Assembly: GCF_000024425.1 (NCBI RefSeq)
Contig: NC_013946.1
Location: 2,604,001-2,668,000, forward strand
Length of the DNA stretch: 64,000 bases
From: Meiothermus ruber DSM 1279
GTDB lineage: Bacteria > Deinococcota > Deinococci > Deinococcales > Thermaceae
Direction of reading: 5' to 3'
The notes below the pieces were generated by a model that made no database searches, had not been told where the DNA came from, and saw only the letters and a list, made by a program, of their open reading frames with translations. This document shows, in pieces, positions 7,209 to 15,253 of this stretch; the first letter of the stretch is position 1, and each line of letters opens with the position of its first letter. A program made the position numbers and the translations under genes.

Positions 7209-9203
7209 TTAGGAGCTAATGCCCCAGACCAGCAACGCCCCCAGATCTTCTGCGGGAACCGGCCAGCCCAGGATGTGACCCTGACCGTAGTCGGCCCCCA
7301 GTTCTTTCATGCGGGTAAGCTGGGACTGTTCCTCCAAACCTTTGGCCACCGCCTTGGCGCCTATGGCGTGCACCATATCGATGACCGCTTTAGCCAGCAT
7401 GGCGTTTTCCGAAACCGATAGCACCGGGTTGAGCTTGATCCAGTCGATGGGCAGGTGCTTGAGCTGGGTGAGCGGGAGGGGGTTGGAGCCAAAGTTATCG
7501 AGGGCGATGAGAACACCCAGGTGCTTGAGGATCTCAAGGCCACGGCTGGTGGTCTCGAGGTCACTCAGAATGGCCTCCTCGCGCAACTCCACAATAAGGG
7601 CATCGGCTGGGAGGCGCTTGGCCGAGAGCATCTCTTGCAGCAGACTGGGGAAGTTTGGATCAATGAGGGTCTCGGTGGAGACGTTGATGCTGAAGCGGGC
7701 GTTCACCCCGGAAGGCCTCCACAAGGCGGCCTGCTCAAGCACCTTCTCCAGCGCCCAGCGGTCTTGCATGCTCATCAAGCCCACCTGCTCGGCCAGGGGT
7801 AAAAACTCCCCAGCCTGGTGTAGGCCTTTGGGTCTGGGCCAGCGGGCCAGCGCTTCCACCGCCACCAGCTCGAGGTCGCTCAGGTTGAACACCGGCTGAA
7901 AGTGTAGGGTTAGGCCGTCTTGCGAAATGGCTTCTTGCAATTCGGTGACCCCAGGGGTCAGCAGCCGAATGCCCCCCCCGGCCTCAACGGCCAGCTGGCA
8001 GGCCTGCTCAGCCTGATTCCAGAGCCCCTCCACGGTGGTGGCGTCTTGTGGGTACATGGCAATGCCAATGCCCACTTTTAGGCCCGATAGCGCGGCCCGT
8101 AGACGGCCCAGCAGGCGGTGCGCCACCCGGCTGGCCCCAGCCGTCCAACGCACCTCGGAAAGCAGCAAGGCAAAACCCTGCTCCCCCAGGTAGGCCAGCG
8201 AGTCGCTCTGGCGTAGGGTGTAGGCAATCTCCCGGGCCGCCCGTTCGGTCTGGGCTTTGTTCATGCCGTCGATCCGGATGCGCATCAAGGCCAGTGAACG
8301 CTCATACCGCTGGGCCATCAAGAGGGCCTGGGCCAGATTGAGCTCGAACTCGCTGCGCTTAACCGCCAGCGATTTGCGCTCGGGGATCTGGATTTTGACC
8401 TCGTCTTTAAGGGGGCGCAGAATACGCTCGAGCACCTGGGTTACAGCCAGGGCCAGGGTCTCGTCGGCATTGCTCCACTTGCGGGGCTGAAGGCTTTCGA
8501 TCCACATCACCCCCCGCACCCCCCCTTCCCCATGCAAGACCGCCTGCAAAACCGCCCCCAGACCACGCCCGATCAGGATGTCGCGCAGCTCGTTCATGCG
8601 AGCATCCTGCCGAGCATCGTCGGCTGCGATCAGCAGGTTGCGCTCGAGCACCTGAAAATAAACCGGGTGGCGCTCGGGCTGCAGCTCTTCGGGCGGAGCG
8701 GCTTCGGGGTACTGCCCCGCCGGTTTGAGGGTTCGCTCATTCCCATCGCGCAACCACAGGCAGATACCCTTAAAGCCCAGCGAGATCAGCATATCACCCA
8801 GCTTGGGCAGGGCCTCCTCTACGCTGGCAAATCGCTGCTGGGTGATCTCGAGCAGCGAGCGCTGCCAGGTTTCCTTGGGCATGGGGTTGACGGCCACCCC
8901 CTGGGACTCCACCAGCAGCGACTGAAGGGCTTCAATTAAGGCCAGCTTGGCACGTTCGTTTAAGTTGTAGCCCTTTTGCCCAATGTGCAGGCGGGGCGCA
9001 GCCCAGACCAAACGGCTGCTCACCCAGGACTCCCCGGTGAGCAGGTTGAGCAAAAGCTCCTGGGCTTCCTGGGGTTTGAGCACCACGCCCCCCGCCCCCC
9101 CCAGGCGAATGGCCATACCGGAGGGCAAATCCTGGTGCTCAATCAGAAGCGTGGCCCCTTCGATTGAGAGCGGTGCGAATAGTTTCCAGCTAACCTCGTT
9201 CAC
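7209..9203 (-). CDS. Degenerate GGDEF-EAL domain protein with an N-terminal sensor region
   Basis: A protein of about 664 residues in the cyclic-di-GMP family. Residues 1-90 resemble nothing I know, 110-265 look like a GAF-type sensor, 285-420 are a GGDEF fold and 425-660 an EAL domain. The GGDEF site reads GEQGF, so cyclase activity is unlikely. The EAL domain keeps EALARW, SINVS, a conserved Glu, Lys590 and YGQGHILGWP. However, the usual Asp pair reads D569-N570 and AEGVE reads AKGLE. It may therefore be a weak phosphodiesterase or a c-di-GMP receptor. I prefer GTG at 9203 because AAAGGA is nine bases upstream. A TTG at 9212 touches that site. Confidence 0.85.
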   Translation of the reverse strand: MNEVSWKLFAPLSIEGATLLIEHQDLPSGMAIRLGGAGGVVLKPQEAQELLLNLLTGESWVSSRLVWAAPRLHIGQKGYNLNERAKLALIEALQSLLVESQGVAVNPMPKETWQRSLLEITQQRFASVEEALPKLGDMLISLGFKGICLWLRDGNERTLKPAGQYPEAAPPEELQPERHPVYFQVLERNLLIAADDARQDARMNELRDILIGRGLGAVLQAVLHGEGGVRGVMWIESLQPRKWSNADETLALAVTQVLERILRPLKDEVKIQIPERKSLAVKRSEFELNLAQALLMAQRYERSLALMRIRIDGMNKAQTERAAREIAYTLRQSDSLAYLGEQGFALLLSEVRWTAGASRVAHRLLGRLRAALSGLKVGIGIAMYPQDATTVEGLWNQAEQACQLAVEAGGGIRLLTPGVTELQEAISQDGLTLHFQPVFNLSDLELVAVEALARWPRPKGLHQAGEFLPLAEQVGLMSMQDRWALEKVLEQAALWRPSGVNARFSINVSTETLIDPNFPSLLQEMLSAKRLPADALIVELREEAILSDLETTSRGLEILKHLGVLIALDNFGSNPLPLTQLKHLPIDWIKLNPVLSVSENAMLAKAVIDMVHAIGAKAVAKGLEEQSQLTRMKELGADYGQGHILGWPVPAEDLGALLVWGISS

Positions 9204-9318
9204 CAATTCCAATCCTTTCTTTGGGGGCTCTGAGAAGCCGCAATTCTAATGTACCAAGGGGTGTGCGGGGGCGTATGGTTATTCGTCACCAAAACGGCCG
9301 TTAACAAGCCCGTGCAGA

Positions 9319-10212
9319 TTACGCCCCAGACTGAACCACCCGGAGTCCGCCCGGAATCATCTGCACCCGGTACTCGTGGCTGGGCTCGAGCAATTCCCCG
9401 TCGGAGTGGGCCGGAACCGGTCGGTCGAAGCGAACCACGAACTCGGTGCCATGAAAGAAGTGCAGCCGGGGGTGGTGCACGTGCTTGCCCATCAGCAACT
9501 GGGGTAGAATCCCCACCACCCCCAGGCGGCTGAAAGAGCCGGCCACCGCTGCTGAAATCAGTCCATCGGTGGGCAGCGCATCCGGTACGATGGGTATACC
9601 CCCGCCGTAGGTCGAGCCGTTCATGAGCGCCACCAGCAGGCTGGGCCCCTGGTAGAGAACCTGGTTGCCCTGGATGAGCTCGAGGTTGGGGAGCTCGAGT
9701 TCCCTCAGCACGGCAAAAATCGAGTACAGGTAACGGGGCATTCCTCGCAAAAAGGTGGGCGCGGAAAGCGCTTTTCGGGCCACCGCCGCGTCGAAGCCGA
9801 TACCCAGGCTGGCTCCGAAAGGCCGGTGATTGACCACCCCCAGATCCACGCTGCGAACCGCGCCATACAGGGCCGTGCGCAGGGCCGCCTCGAGGGGCAG
9901 TTTGTGTAGCCCCACCATGCGGGCAAAATCGTTGCCGCTGCCAATGGGCACCACCCCAATGGCCTTGTCCGATCCGGCGATGCCGCGCAGCACCTCGTGC
10001 ACGGTGCCATCCCCTCCCACCGCAACCACCCGGCTGCCGGGCGCGGCGCGCTGGGCGATCTGGGTTGCATGGCCCGGGGCCTGCGTAACCACGATTTCTG
10101 CATCGGAGGACTGGGCGTGCCGGACAATAGCGGCCTCGAGCTGCCGCAACATCCGGCCCACCCGCCCCCGCCCTGCCGCTGGATTGATGACAAAGGTCGT
10201 ATGGTTCTTCAT
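9319..10212 (-). CDS. Diacylglycerol kinase-family lipid kinase (YegS/DgkB-like)
   Basis: Soluble or peripheral lipid kinase of about 297 residues. It has the family start VINPAAGRGR, the nucleotide-binding GGDGTVHEVLRG near residue 66, and GSGNDFARMV near 90, all hallmarks of the DAGK catalytic domain. The C-terminal beta-sandwich follows (YGGGIPIVPDALPTDG). Likely reactions are phosphorylation of diacylglycerol or a related lipid alcohol. The start is ATG at 10212 with GGGGA upstream. A longer frame to 10341 lacks family similarity and overlaps the divergent gene. Confidence 0.9.
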   Translation of the reverse strand: MKNHTTFVINPAAGRGRVGRMLRQLEAAIVRHAQSSDAEIVVTQAPGHATQIAQRAAPGSRVVAVGGDGTVHEVLRGIAGSDKAIGVVPIGSGNDFARMVGLHKLPLEAALRTALYGAVRSVDLGVVNHRPFGASLGIGFDAAVARKALSAPTFLRGMPRYLYSIFAVLRELELPNLELIQGNQVLYQGPSLLVALMNGSTYGGGIPIVPDALPTDGLISAAVAGSFSRLGVVGILPQLLMGKHVHHPRLHFFHGTEFVVRFDRPVPAHSDGELLEPSHEYRVQMIPGGLRVVQSGA

Positions 10213-10314
10213 TGTGTTTCCCCTGATTCTAGCAGAGGCCGGCGTTGTACAATACGGGTATTCGAAGGAGGTTTTCAGGCAGCGGCCCCCACGCTGCTCG
10301 CAAAGGAAGGTTCT

Positions 10315-11184
10315 ATGAACCGGCCCGTGGCACAATCCCATCTATCGCAGCTCGCCGAGTTGCTCTGCTGGATGGACGAGGCGCCCGAGCGCCGTTCGCT
10401 GGCCCCCGAGGCCCGCACCCCCGAAGGCTTGTGGTGGGAGGTGCTGGCCGGTGAGGACGAAAAAGCCTGGGTCTGGCTTGAGGCCGGCCGGGTGCAGGGG
10501 TACGGTGCCCTGGTTCCCTTCTGGGAAGGGGCGGCCCTGGAAGGGCCCATCATCCGCGGGGGCGACGGCAGGGCACTGCTGGAGCATCTGGTCAAAAAAG
10601 CTCGTCAGGAAGGTTTTTCGACCCTCTACGCCTTTCCCGAGGCCTGCAACCGCCAGGCTCGAGCCCTGCTGGAACAGGTGGGATTTTCCGCCGAGCACAC
10701 CACCTACTTCTACTGCATCCAACGCACCGATCTGGCCTATCCCGTTCCGGTCGGCTACAAAATCGAGCGGGCCGAGCCCTGTGACCCCCAGGTCTACCGC
10801 GACCTGTACAGCCGCGCCGAGGATGGTTGGAGCCTGCGGCTGCACTGGACCGATGAGGAGCTGCGGCAGCACTTTATTGGTTCGGAGGTCGAGCTGTTCA
10901 TGGCCTACACCGACGCCACCGGAGAACCTGTGGGTATGGCCGAGCTCGAGCTCGACGATGCCCGGGCCGAGATCGCCTATATCGGGGTGGTGCCGGAGGC
11001 CCGGGGCAAGGGGCTCGGACGGGCCCTGCTGGGCGCAGCCGCCGAATGGGCCTTTGCCAATCCGCACATCGAGACCCTGCAGGTGCGCGCCCACGACCAC
11101 GAAAAAGCCGCCCAGGCCCTTTACGAGCACTTGGGCTTCAAACAGACCAGCACCGTTGTCACCTATGCCCTCGAGCTCGATTGA
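10315..11184 (+). CDS. Protein with tandem GNAT acetyltransferase domains
   Basis: A 289-residue protein with two GNAT folds, as in mycothiol synthase-like proteins. The N-terminal half (about 1-135) is divergent. The C-terminal half (about 145-289) keeps the acetyl-CoA loop in VVPEARGKGLGRALLGAA and a typical C-terminal beta-bulge region (LYEHLGFKQTST). AAAGGAAGG (10302-10310) precedes the ATG and fixes the start. The acyl acceptor is unknown. The stop overlaps the 3' end of a small convergent reading frame. It is divergent from the lipid kinase gene. Confidence 0.82.
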   Translation: MNRPVAQSHLSQLAELLCWMDEAPERRSLAPEARTPEGLWWEVLAGEDEKAWVWLEAGRVQGYGALVPFWEGAALEGPIIRGGDGRALLEHLVKKARQEGFSTLYAFPEACNRQARALLEQVGFSAEHTTYFYCIQRTDLAYPVPVGYKIERAEPCDPQVYRDLYSRAEDGWSLRLHWTDEELRQHFIGSEVELFMAYTDATGEPVGMAELELDDARAEIAYIGVVPEARGKGLGRALLGAAAEWAFANPHIETLQVRAHDHEKAAQALYEHLGFKQTSTVVTYALELD

Positions 11185-11315
11185 TCCGGATCCTCGCCCA
11201 GAGCTCTGAGCCGGGCCTCAACCAGGGCCGCCCGGCCCGGGCGCTGGAGCTGGTTGTACAGCGCCAGCAGAAACCCCAGCGAAACCACCGGGATGCTAAA
11301 GGCCCAGGTAATCAA
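11163..11315 (-). CDS. Possible small membrane-anchored protein
   Basis: A 50-residue frame opening at TTG 11315. It overlaps the 3' end of the nucleotidyltransferase gene by 20 bases and the convergent GNAT gene by 22. One hydrophobic helix (about 3-19) is followed by a charged tail with EARLRALGEDPDQSSSRA. The tail looks like real protein, but I see no ribosome-binding site and no family. It may depend on coupled translation from the gene upstream, or may be spurious. Confidence 0.3.
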   Translation of the reverse strand: MITWAFSIPVVSLGFLLALYNQLQRPGRAALVEARLRALGEDPDQSSSRA

Positions 11316-11682
11316 CCACGGTGCGCTGGTGCCGGAAATCGGGGGCAGGGCTCCAGCGCCCCTCCGGGCTCTGGAACTCCAGGCCGCCCATAACCTCAAC
11401 CTCGAGGCCTTGAATTCTGAACTGGGCCAGGTACGAGCGCACCAGGCGCACCCCCAGGTGCAGGCCCGGCGGATGGGTGAGGTACTCGGACAGCAACAGG
11501 GCTATCTGCTCGGCCCCCAGGCGGTCGGTCTGGAGGTCTATATCCTTGGGCACCACTGGCAGGCCGTGCAGGGCCAGGGCCAGGCTGCCGCTCACTGCCC
11601 ACTCCACGCCAGCATCGTTCAAAATGGGGCAGACCAGCCGCAGGGCCTGGACGATCCGTTCGGGAAGCAAAATGGTCGTCAT
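11296..11682 (-). CDS. Nucleotidyltransferase-fold protein
   Basis: A 128-residue protein. SGSLALALHG then KDIDLQTD (about residues 32-53) is the GS...DxD core of the DNA polymerase beta-like nucleotidyltransferase superfamily. It is close to small single-domain members found as antitoxin or toxin partners and as stand-alone proteins. No HEPN partner is encoded next to it, which argues against a MNT/HEPN pair. The ATG at 11682 overlaps the TGA of the enolase-superfamily gene (TGATG), so translation is coupled to it. The substrate is unknown. Confidence 0.65.
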   Translation of the reverse strand: MTTILLPERIVQALRLVCPILNDAGVEWAVSGSLALALHGLPVVPKDIDLQTDRLGAEQIALLLSEYLTHPPGLHLGVRLVRSYLAQFRIQGLEVEVMGGLEFQSPEGRWSPAPDFRHQRTVVDYLGL

Positions 11683-12770
11683 CACCGTCGCGAGTTCAGA
11701 GCAAAGCGCTCAAAAGCCTGCGGGTCAAAGCGGCACTGGGCCAGGTCTTCCCAATATAACCAGCCTTCCTTGAGCGGGGGAAAGCTACAAAAACCCCCTT
11801 CGGCCTTGAGGTGGAAGGCCAGCTCACAAGGCTCGCTCACCCCTTCCTGAAAAGCCATCAGAGCGGTCTGGTAGGCCCCAAAGCTGGAAAGGGCCTGTGA
11901 GCCCACCATGGCCTTTTTACCTTCGGCGCGGTTCAGGGCCAGCATCTGCAGGGTCTGGGTGTAGCCGGTGCGGGCGGGTTTGAGGTTCAGGATATCGAAG
12001 GTATCGAGCTGAACCTCGCGCCACAGATCGCGCGGCGTGAAGGCCGAGTCGTCGGCGATCAGGGGCAGGATGGCCGCTCGGCGCAGGCGCTGACGGGCCT
12101 GCACCTCGGCAATGGGCAGGGGTTCCTCCACGTACAGAAGCCCGACCTCGGCCCACCTTTGCAGATAGGCCGGGGCCTCCTCAGGGGAGAGGGTCTCGTT
12201 GGCATCGGCGTACAGGGCCACATCGGGGAAACGTTCCTTGAGGGTCGCTATACGCAGCAGATCGCCTTGCAAATCGCGCCCCACCTTGACCTTAAGCACC
12301 CGAACCCCAGCCGCGTAGGCAGCGTGGGCATCGGCCAGCATCTCAGCCTCGTCGGCAATGCCCAGGATGTAGCTGACCCGCACCCTGGGGTGGTGCGGCT
12401 CGAAGACCTGCCACAGGGTCTGCCCCTCGCTATGAGCCCAGGCCTCCCACAACGCGATGTCCAGCCCCGCTTTGGCGGTGGGGTTGTTGGGGAAATTGCC
12501 CAACACCTGCTGGATGGCCTCGGTATCCTCGACCTCGAGGCCCACCAGCCGCGGCGACAGGTAGTCCAGCGCCGCCAGTACCGTGCCCAGGGTTTCGCCG
12601 TAAATGGTGGGCCGGGGTGGAATCTCCGCGCGGCCTATCGAGCCGTCGGAAAGCTCGACCTCGAGCAAAACGTGCTCCAAAGCCGCCAGCTCCGAGGCCC
12701 GGCCCCAGCGCAAAGCCCCCCTCAAGGGCAGGCGAAACGGACGGGGAAGTATTCGCCGTATGCTAGGCAT
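11682..12770 (-). CDS. Enolase-superfamily enzyme (mandelate racemase/muconate lactonizing type)
   Basis: A 362-residue enzyme of the muconate-lactonizing subgroup, which includes o-succinylbenzoate synthases, N-acylamino acid racemases and dipeptide epimerases. Catalytic elements seen are the KxK pair in LKVKVG, metal ligands in YADANE, YVEEPLP and IADDSA, and the acid-base Lys in LNLKPARTG. The C-terminal GSQALSSFGA loop differs from the OSBS/racemase proteins I know from Thermus. No menaquinone gene is adjacent, so the reaction is open. The start is ATG at 12770, overlapping the P-loop gene stop by eight bases. Confidence 0.8.
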   Translation of the reverse strand: MPSIRRILPRPFRLPLRGALRWGRASELAALEHVLLEVELSDGSIGRAEIPPRPTIYGETLGTVLAALDYLSPRLVGLEVEDTEAIQQVLGNFPNNPTAKAGLDIALWEAWAHSEGQTLWQVFEPHHPRVRVSYILGIADEAEMLADAHAAYAAGVRVLKVKVGRDLQGDLLRIATLKERFPDVALYADANETLSPEEAPAYLQRWAEVGLLYVEEPLPIAEVQARQRLRRAAILPLIADDSAFTPRDLWREVQLDTFDILNLKPARTGYTQTLQMLALNRAEGKKAMVGSQALSSFGAYQTALMAFQEGVSEPCELAFHLKAEGGFCSFPPLKEGWLYWEDLAQCRFDPQAFERFALNSRR

Positions 12771-13506
12771 GGATCTGCTCCACAAAGGCCCGGATGGCCG
12801 CTGCTTCTTCGGCCAGGCTAAGGGTTTCGGTGTTCAGAAACAGGGCCCTTGGCGAGCCCTGGAGTGCCCGGCGAACGCCGTCTGGGTTGTAGTTTTTGCG
12901 CTCCTCGACCACAATCTTGAGCTTGGCGGTCAATTCTGACACAGGCACGTTCCAGCTCAAAGCCTCTTCCAGCTCATCCTCGTTCAGCACCCCCCGGGCC
13001 AGCTCACGCAGGTTGGTCAGGTCATCCCGCTCAACCCGCACCCGGTCGAAGGCATCCCCCCTTGTCAGGAGGCGTGAAAGACGGGTCAGGTCGCGGGCCT
13101 CCAGCACCACAAAGCGGCTTTGGGGTAGGTGGCTCAAGGCAAAGCTGACCTCCGCTTCACCACGCAAGCCATCGAACAACAGGGGCCAGGCGGGCAAAGC
13201 ACGGCTGCCCAACAGAATCTCCGCCACCCCGCCGGGGTGCTCCTGGCGAAAGCGCCGGGTAAGGGCAAAGCGTTCACTGCGGTCAAGCTGCTTTTCCGCA
13301 TAGCCGTACAGAGGAAACACGTAGCGGTCAACCAGCTCTCTTCGGTCGGGCAGGGTGGGGTAACCCAGGTGCTCGAGCAGGCTGGTTTTGCCCACGCCGG
13401 TCAGACCCACCAGGATCAGCAGGGGCATCTCGGCCAGTCGGCGACTCTGTTCAGGCGCGTCCTGGCCCGGCAGGTATAGGTTGGCTCTGGGGATGCTCTT
13501 GCTCAT
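12763..13506 (-). CDS. P-loop NTPase of unknown function
   Basis: A 247-residue protein. Walker A is GLTGVGKTS at about residues 34-42, followed by LLEHLGYPTLPDRRELVDRY. A hydrophobic strand ending in VVLEARD near residue 135 could carry the Walker B function. The size and layout resemble small-molecule or nucleotide kinases, but I see no decisive lid motif. It is the first gene of a tightly overlapping leftward group with the enolase-superfamily and nucleotidyltransferase genes, so the three probably act together. It is divergent from pyrE with only 38 bases between. Confidence 0.7.
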   Translation of the reverse strand: MSKSIPRANLYLPGQDAPEQSRRLAEMPLLILVGLTGVGKTSLLEHLGYPTLPDRRELVDRYVFPLYGYAEKQLDRSERFALTRRFRQEHPGGVAEILLGSRALPAWPLLFDGLRGEAEVSFALSHLPQSRFVVLEARDLTRLSRLLTRGDAFDRVRVERDDLTNLRELARGVLNEDELEEALSWNVPVSELTAKLKIVVEERKNYNPDGVRRALQGSPRALFLNTETLSLAEEAAAIRAFVEQIHA

Positions 13507-13532
13507 GCTGTTCTAGTCTAAGCCGAGTCGGG

Positions 13533-13538
13533 TAGCAT
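13533..13538 (+). promoter_or_regulatory. -10 box of pyrE (leaderless type)
   Basis: TAGCAT ends six bases before the pyrE GTG. A TANNNT box at this distance is the leaderless-promoter pattern of Deinococcus-Thermus. I see no convincing -35 box. Confidence 0.45.
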
Positions 13539-13544
13539 GGAGCG

Positions 13545-14096
13545 GTGGATGTTCTTAACCTTTACAAAGAAACCGGGGCTTTATTGGAAGGCCACTTTCT
13601 GTTACGTTCGGGCCGGCACTCCCCCAAATTCCTTCAATCCACCACCCTGCTCCAGCACCCCCTATACGCCGAGGCGGTGGGGCAGGCGATGGGTGAGCTT
13701 TTCGACACCCTCGAGCTCGACTTTGTAATAGGCCCCGCCATGGGGGGCGTCGTTCTGGCCTTTGTAACCGCCAAGGCCCTGGGCGTGCGGGCCCTTTTCG
13801 CCGAGAAGGACGGCCAGGGGGGTATGCGGGTGCGCGAAGGGCTGACCATCCACCCCGGTGAACGCTTCCTGGCTGTAGAGGACGTGGTCACCACCGGGGG
13901 CTCGGTACAGCAGGCCATCCGGGCTGCCGAGGCCAAAGGCGCACGCTGTGTGGCCGTAGGGGCCATCGTAGACCGCAGCGCGGGCCGGGCCGAGTTTAGT
14001 GCGCCCTACCGCTCCTTGGTACAGCTCGACTTTCCCACCTATGCCCCCGAAACCTGCCCGCTGTGCCAGCGGGGTGAGCCTTTACAGGAAGTCTAG
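13545..14096 (+). CDS. pyrE: Orotate phosphoribosyltransferase
   Basis: Converts orotate and PRPP to orotidine monophosphate in pyrimidine synthesis; 183 residues, usual length. It has LLRSGRHSPKFLQS near the N terminus, GPAMGGVVLAFV near 62, and the PRPP motif VEDVVTTGGSV near 107. The C-terminal CPLCQRG pair of cysteines is common in this branch of PyrE. The GTG at 13545 gives the conserved N terminus (VDVLNLYKETGALLEGHF). No other pyrimidine gene is nearby. Confidence 0.95.
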   Translation: MDVLNLYKETGALLEGHFLLRSGRHSPKFLQSTTLLQHPLYAEAVGQAMGELFDTLELDFVIGPAMGGVVLAFVTAKALGVRALFAEKDGQGGMRVREGLTIHPGERFLAVEDVVTTGGSVQQAIRAAEAKGARCVAVGAIVDRSAGRAEFSAPYRSLVQLDFPTYAPETCPLCQRGEPLQEV

Positions 14097-14106
14097 GCAG
14101 ACTTGG

Positions 14107-14112
14107 TAGGCT
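14107..14112 (+). promoter_or_regulatory. -10 box before the SpoIIM-like gene (leaderless type)
   Basis: TAGGCT lies seven bases before the ATG at 14120, with no Shine-Dalgarno sequence between. It is only 11 bases past pyrE, so the gene could also be read through from it. Confidence 0.35.
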
Positions 14113-14119
14113 AAGGCAT

Positions 14120-15184
14120 ATGCTGCGACGCGTTGCTTTTCTTGTATCACCCCCCATTGGCAGATGGCTGCTGGCAGCCGGGCTGTTGTTGGGGCTAGCT
14201 ATGGCTCAGTCCAATCTGGAGCTGGCCCGTCAGGCCGTGCAGGACTGGCAGGCGGGCAAATACCAGGTAGACCCCTCGCAAGCCCTGGGCAAACCCGCCG
14301 AGGAGGCCATCCGGTTGCTCGAGCGGAGCCTGGCCTTTCCTCCTGCCCCCCAAGAGCTATTGGTAAACCTCAACGAACCCATCGAGGAGCCCATTCCCAG
14401 CGGCAGCATCGTTAAGTTCCCCGCTACCGTGGCTGGGCGCGGCGGCGAGGTGCGGGTCACCATCCGCGAAGGGGTGGTAACCCGAATTGGGTTTGCCCCT
14501 GAAGGCGGGCTGCTGCCGGGCTGGCTCAAAAGCCCCCTGGCCTGGGTGCTGTTCGTAGCCCTCTCGCTGGGCTGGTTGGCGGCCCTGCGCGGCAACAGCG
14601 CCCTGGCCCGCTGGTGGGCCGAAGGCTGGGCCCTGGTACGCCAGTACCGGGGGCTGTACCTGGGCACCAACATCGGCCTGTATGGCCTGTTTGCCCTGGG
14701 CGGGCTGGTGGCCTATACCAACCCCCAGATGGTGCGACTGATGCAGGAGCTGGTGGGTGGGGCGCTCGAGCAGATCGGCCTCGGCAGTGCCCTGGCTGGG
14801 GGTGTTTTGGGTCTTGCCATCGTGATCTTTTACTGGAACTTTACCAACGGCCTGCTGCTGACCACGGCCGTACCGGGCTTGTTCCTGGGCATTCCGGCGC
14901 TGTTATTCAACGCGTTGCGCTATTTTGTACTGGGCTTTGCCCTGAGCCCGGTGGCCCTGCCCACGGTCAACTACCTGCTGCACCTGCCCACCATTGTGGT
15001 GGAGCTACAGGCCTATATTCTGGTCACTTTTGGTGGGCTGGTGTTGATGCTCAAAACCCTGCGGGGTGAGGGCTACCGGGCTGGGCTGCGGGCCCTGGGC
15101 CTCACGGTTTACCTGGGGGCCTTCTTCCTGCTGGTAGGGGCCTGGTACGAGGCCTTCTCGATCCTGGTTCTAATGCGCCCATAG
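14120..15184 (+). CDS. Secreted-start multispanning membrane protein, SpoIIM-like
   Basis: A 354-residue protein. Residues 1-29 resemble a signal peptide or first helix (LLAAGLLLGLAMAQ). A periplasmic region of about 100 residues follows, then six or so membrane helices from about 135 to the end. LLHLPTIVVELQAYILVTFGG near residue 290 resembles the conserved stretch of stage II sporulation protein M relatives, which also occur in non-sporulating bacteria. The soluble domain contains a short beta-rich repeat but no catalytic motif I can name. Function unknown. Confidence 0.7.
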   Translation: MLRRVAFLVSPPIGRWLLAAGLLLGLAMAQSNLELARQAVQDWQAGKYQVDPSQALGKPAEEAIRLLERSLAFPPAPQELLVNLNEPIEEPIPSGSIVKFPATVAGRGGEVRVTIREGVVTRIGFAPEGGLLPGWLKSPLAWVLFVALSLGWLAALRGNSALARWWAEGWALVRQYRGLYLGTNIGLYGLFALGGLVAYTNPQMVRLMQELVGGALEQIGLGSALAGGVLGLAIVIFYWNFTNGLLLTTAVPGLFLGIPALLFNALRYFVLGFALSPVALPTVNYLLHLPTIVVELQAYILVTFGGLVLMLKTLRGEGYRAGLRALGLTVYLGAFFLLVGAWYEAFSILVLMRP

Positions 15185-15253
15185 AGCAATCACGGGCCCC
15201 ACCCCCTACCTGGCCTAAAAGCAATTGGACAGATACAGAATTGGCGCAGTGTT

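Noticed and set aside
11296-11682. The nucleotidyltransferase as a toxin-antitoxin partner
   Set aside because: No HEPN or other toxin gene is adjacent and it is coupled to metabolic-type genes instead.
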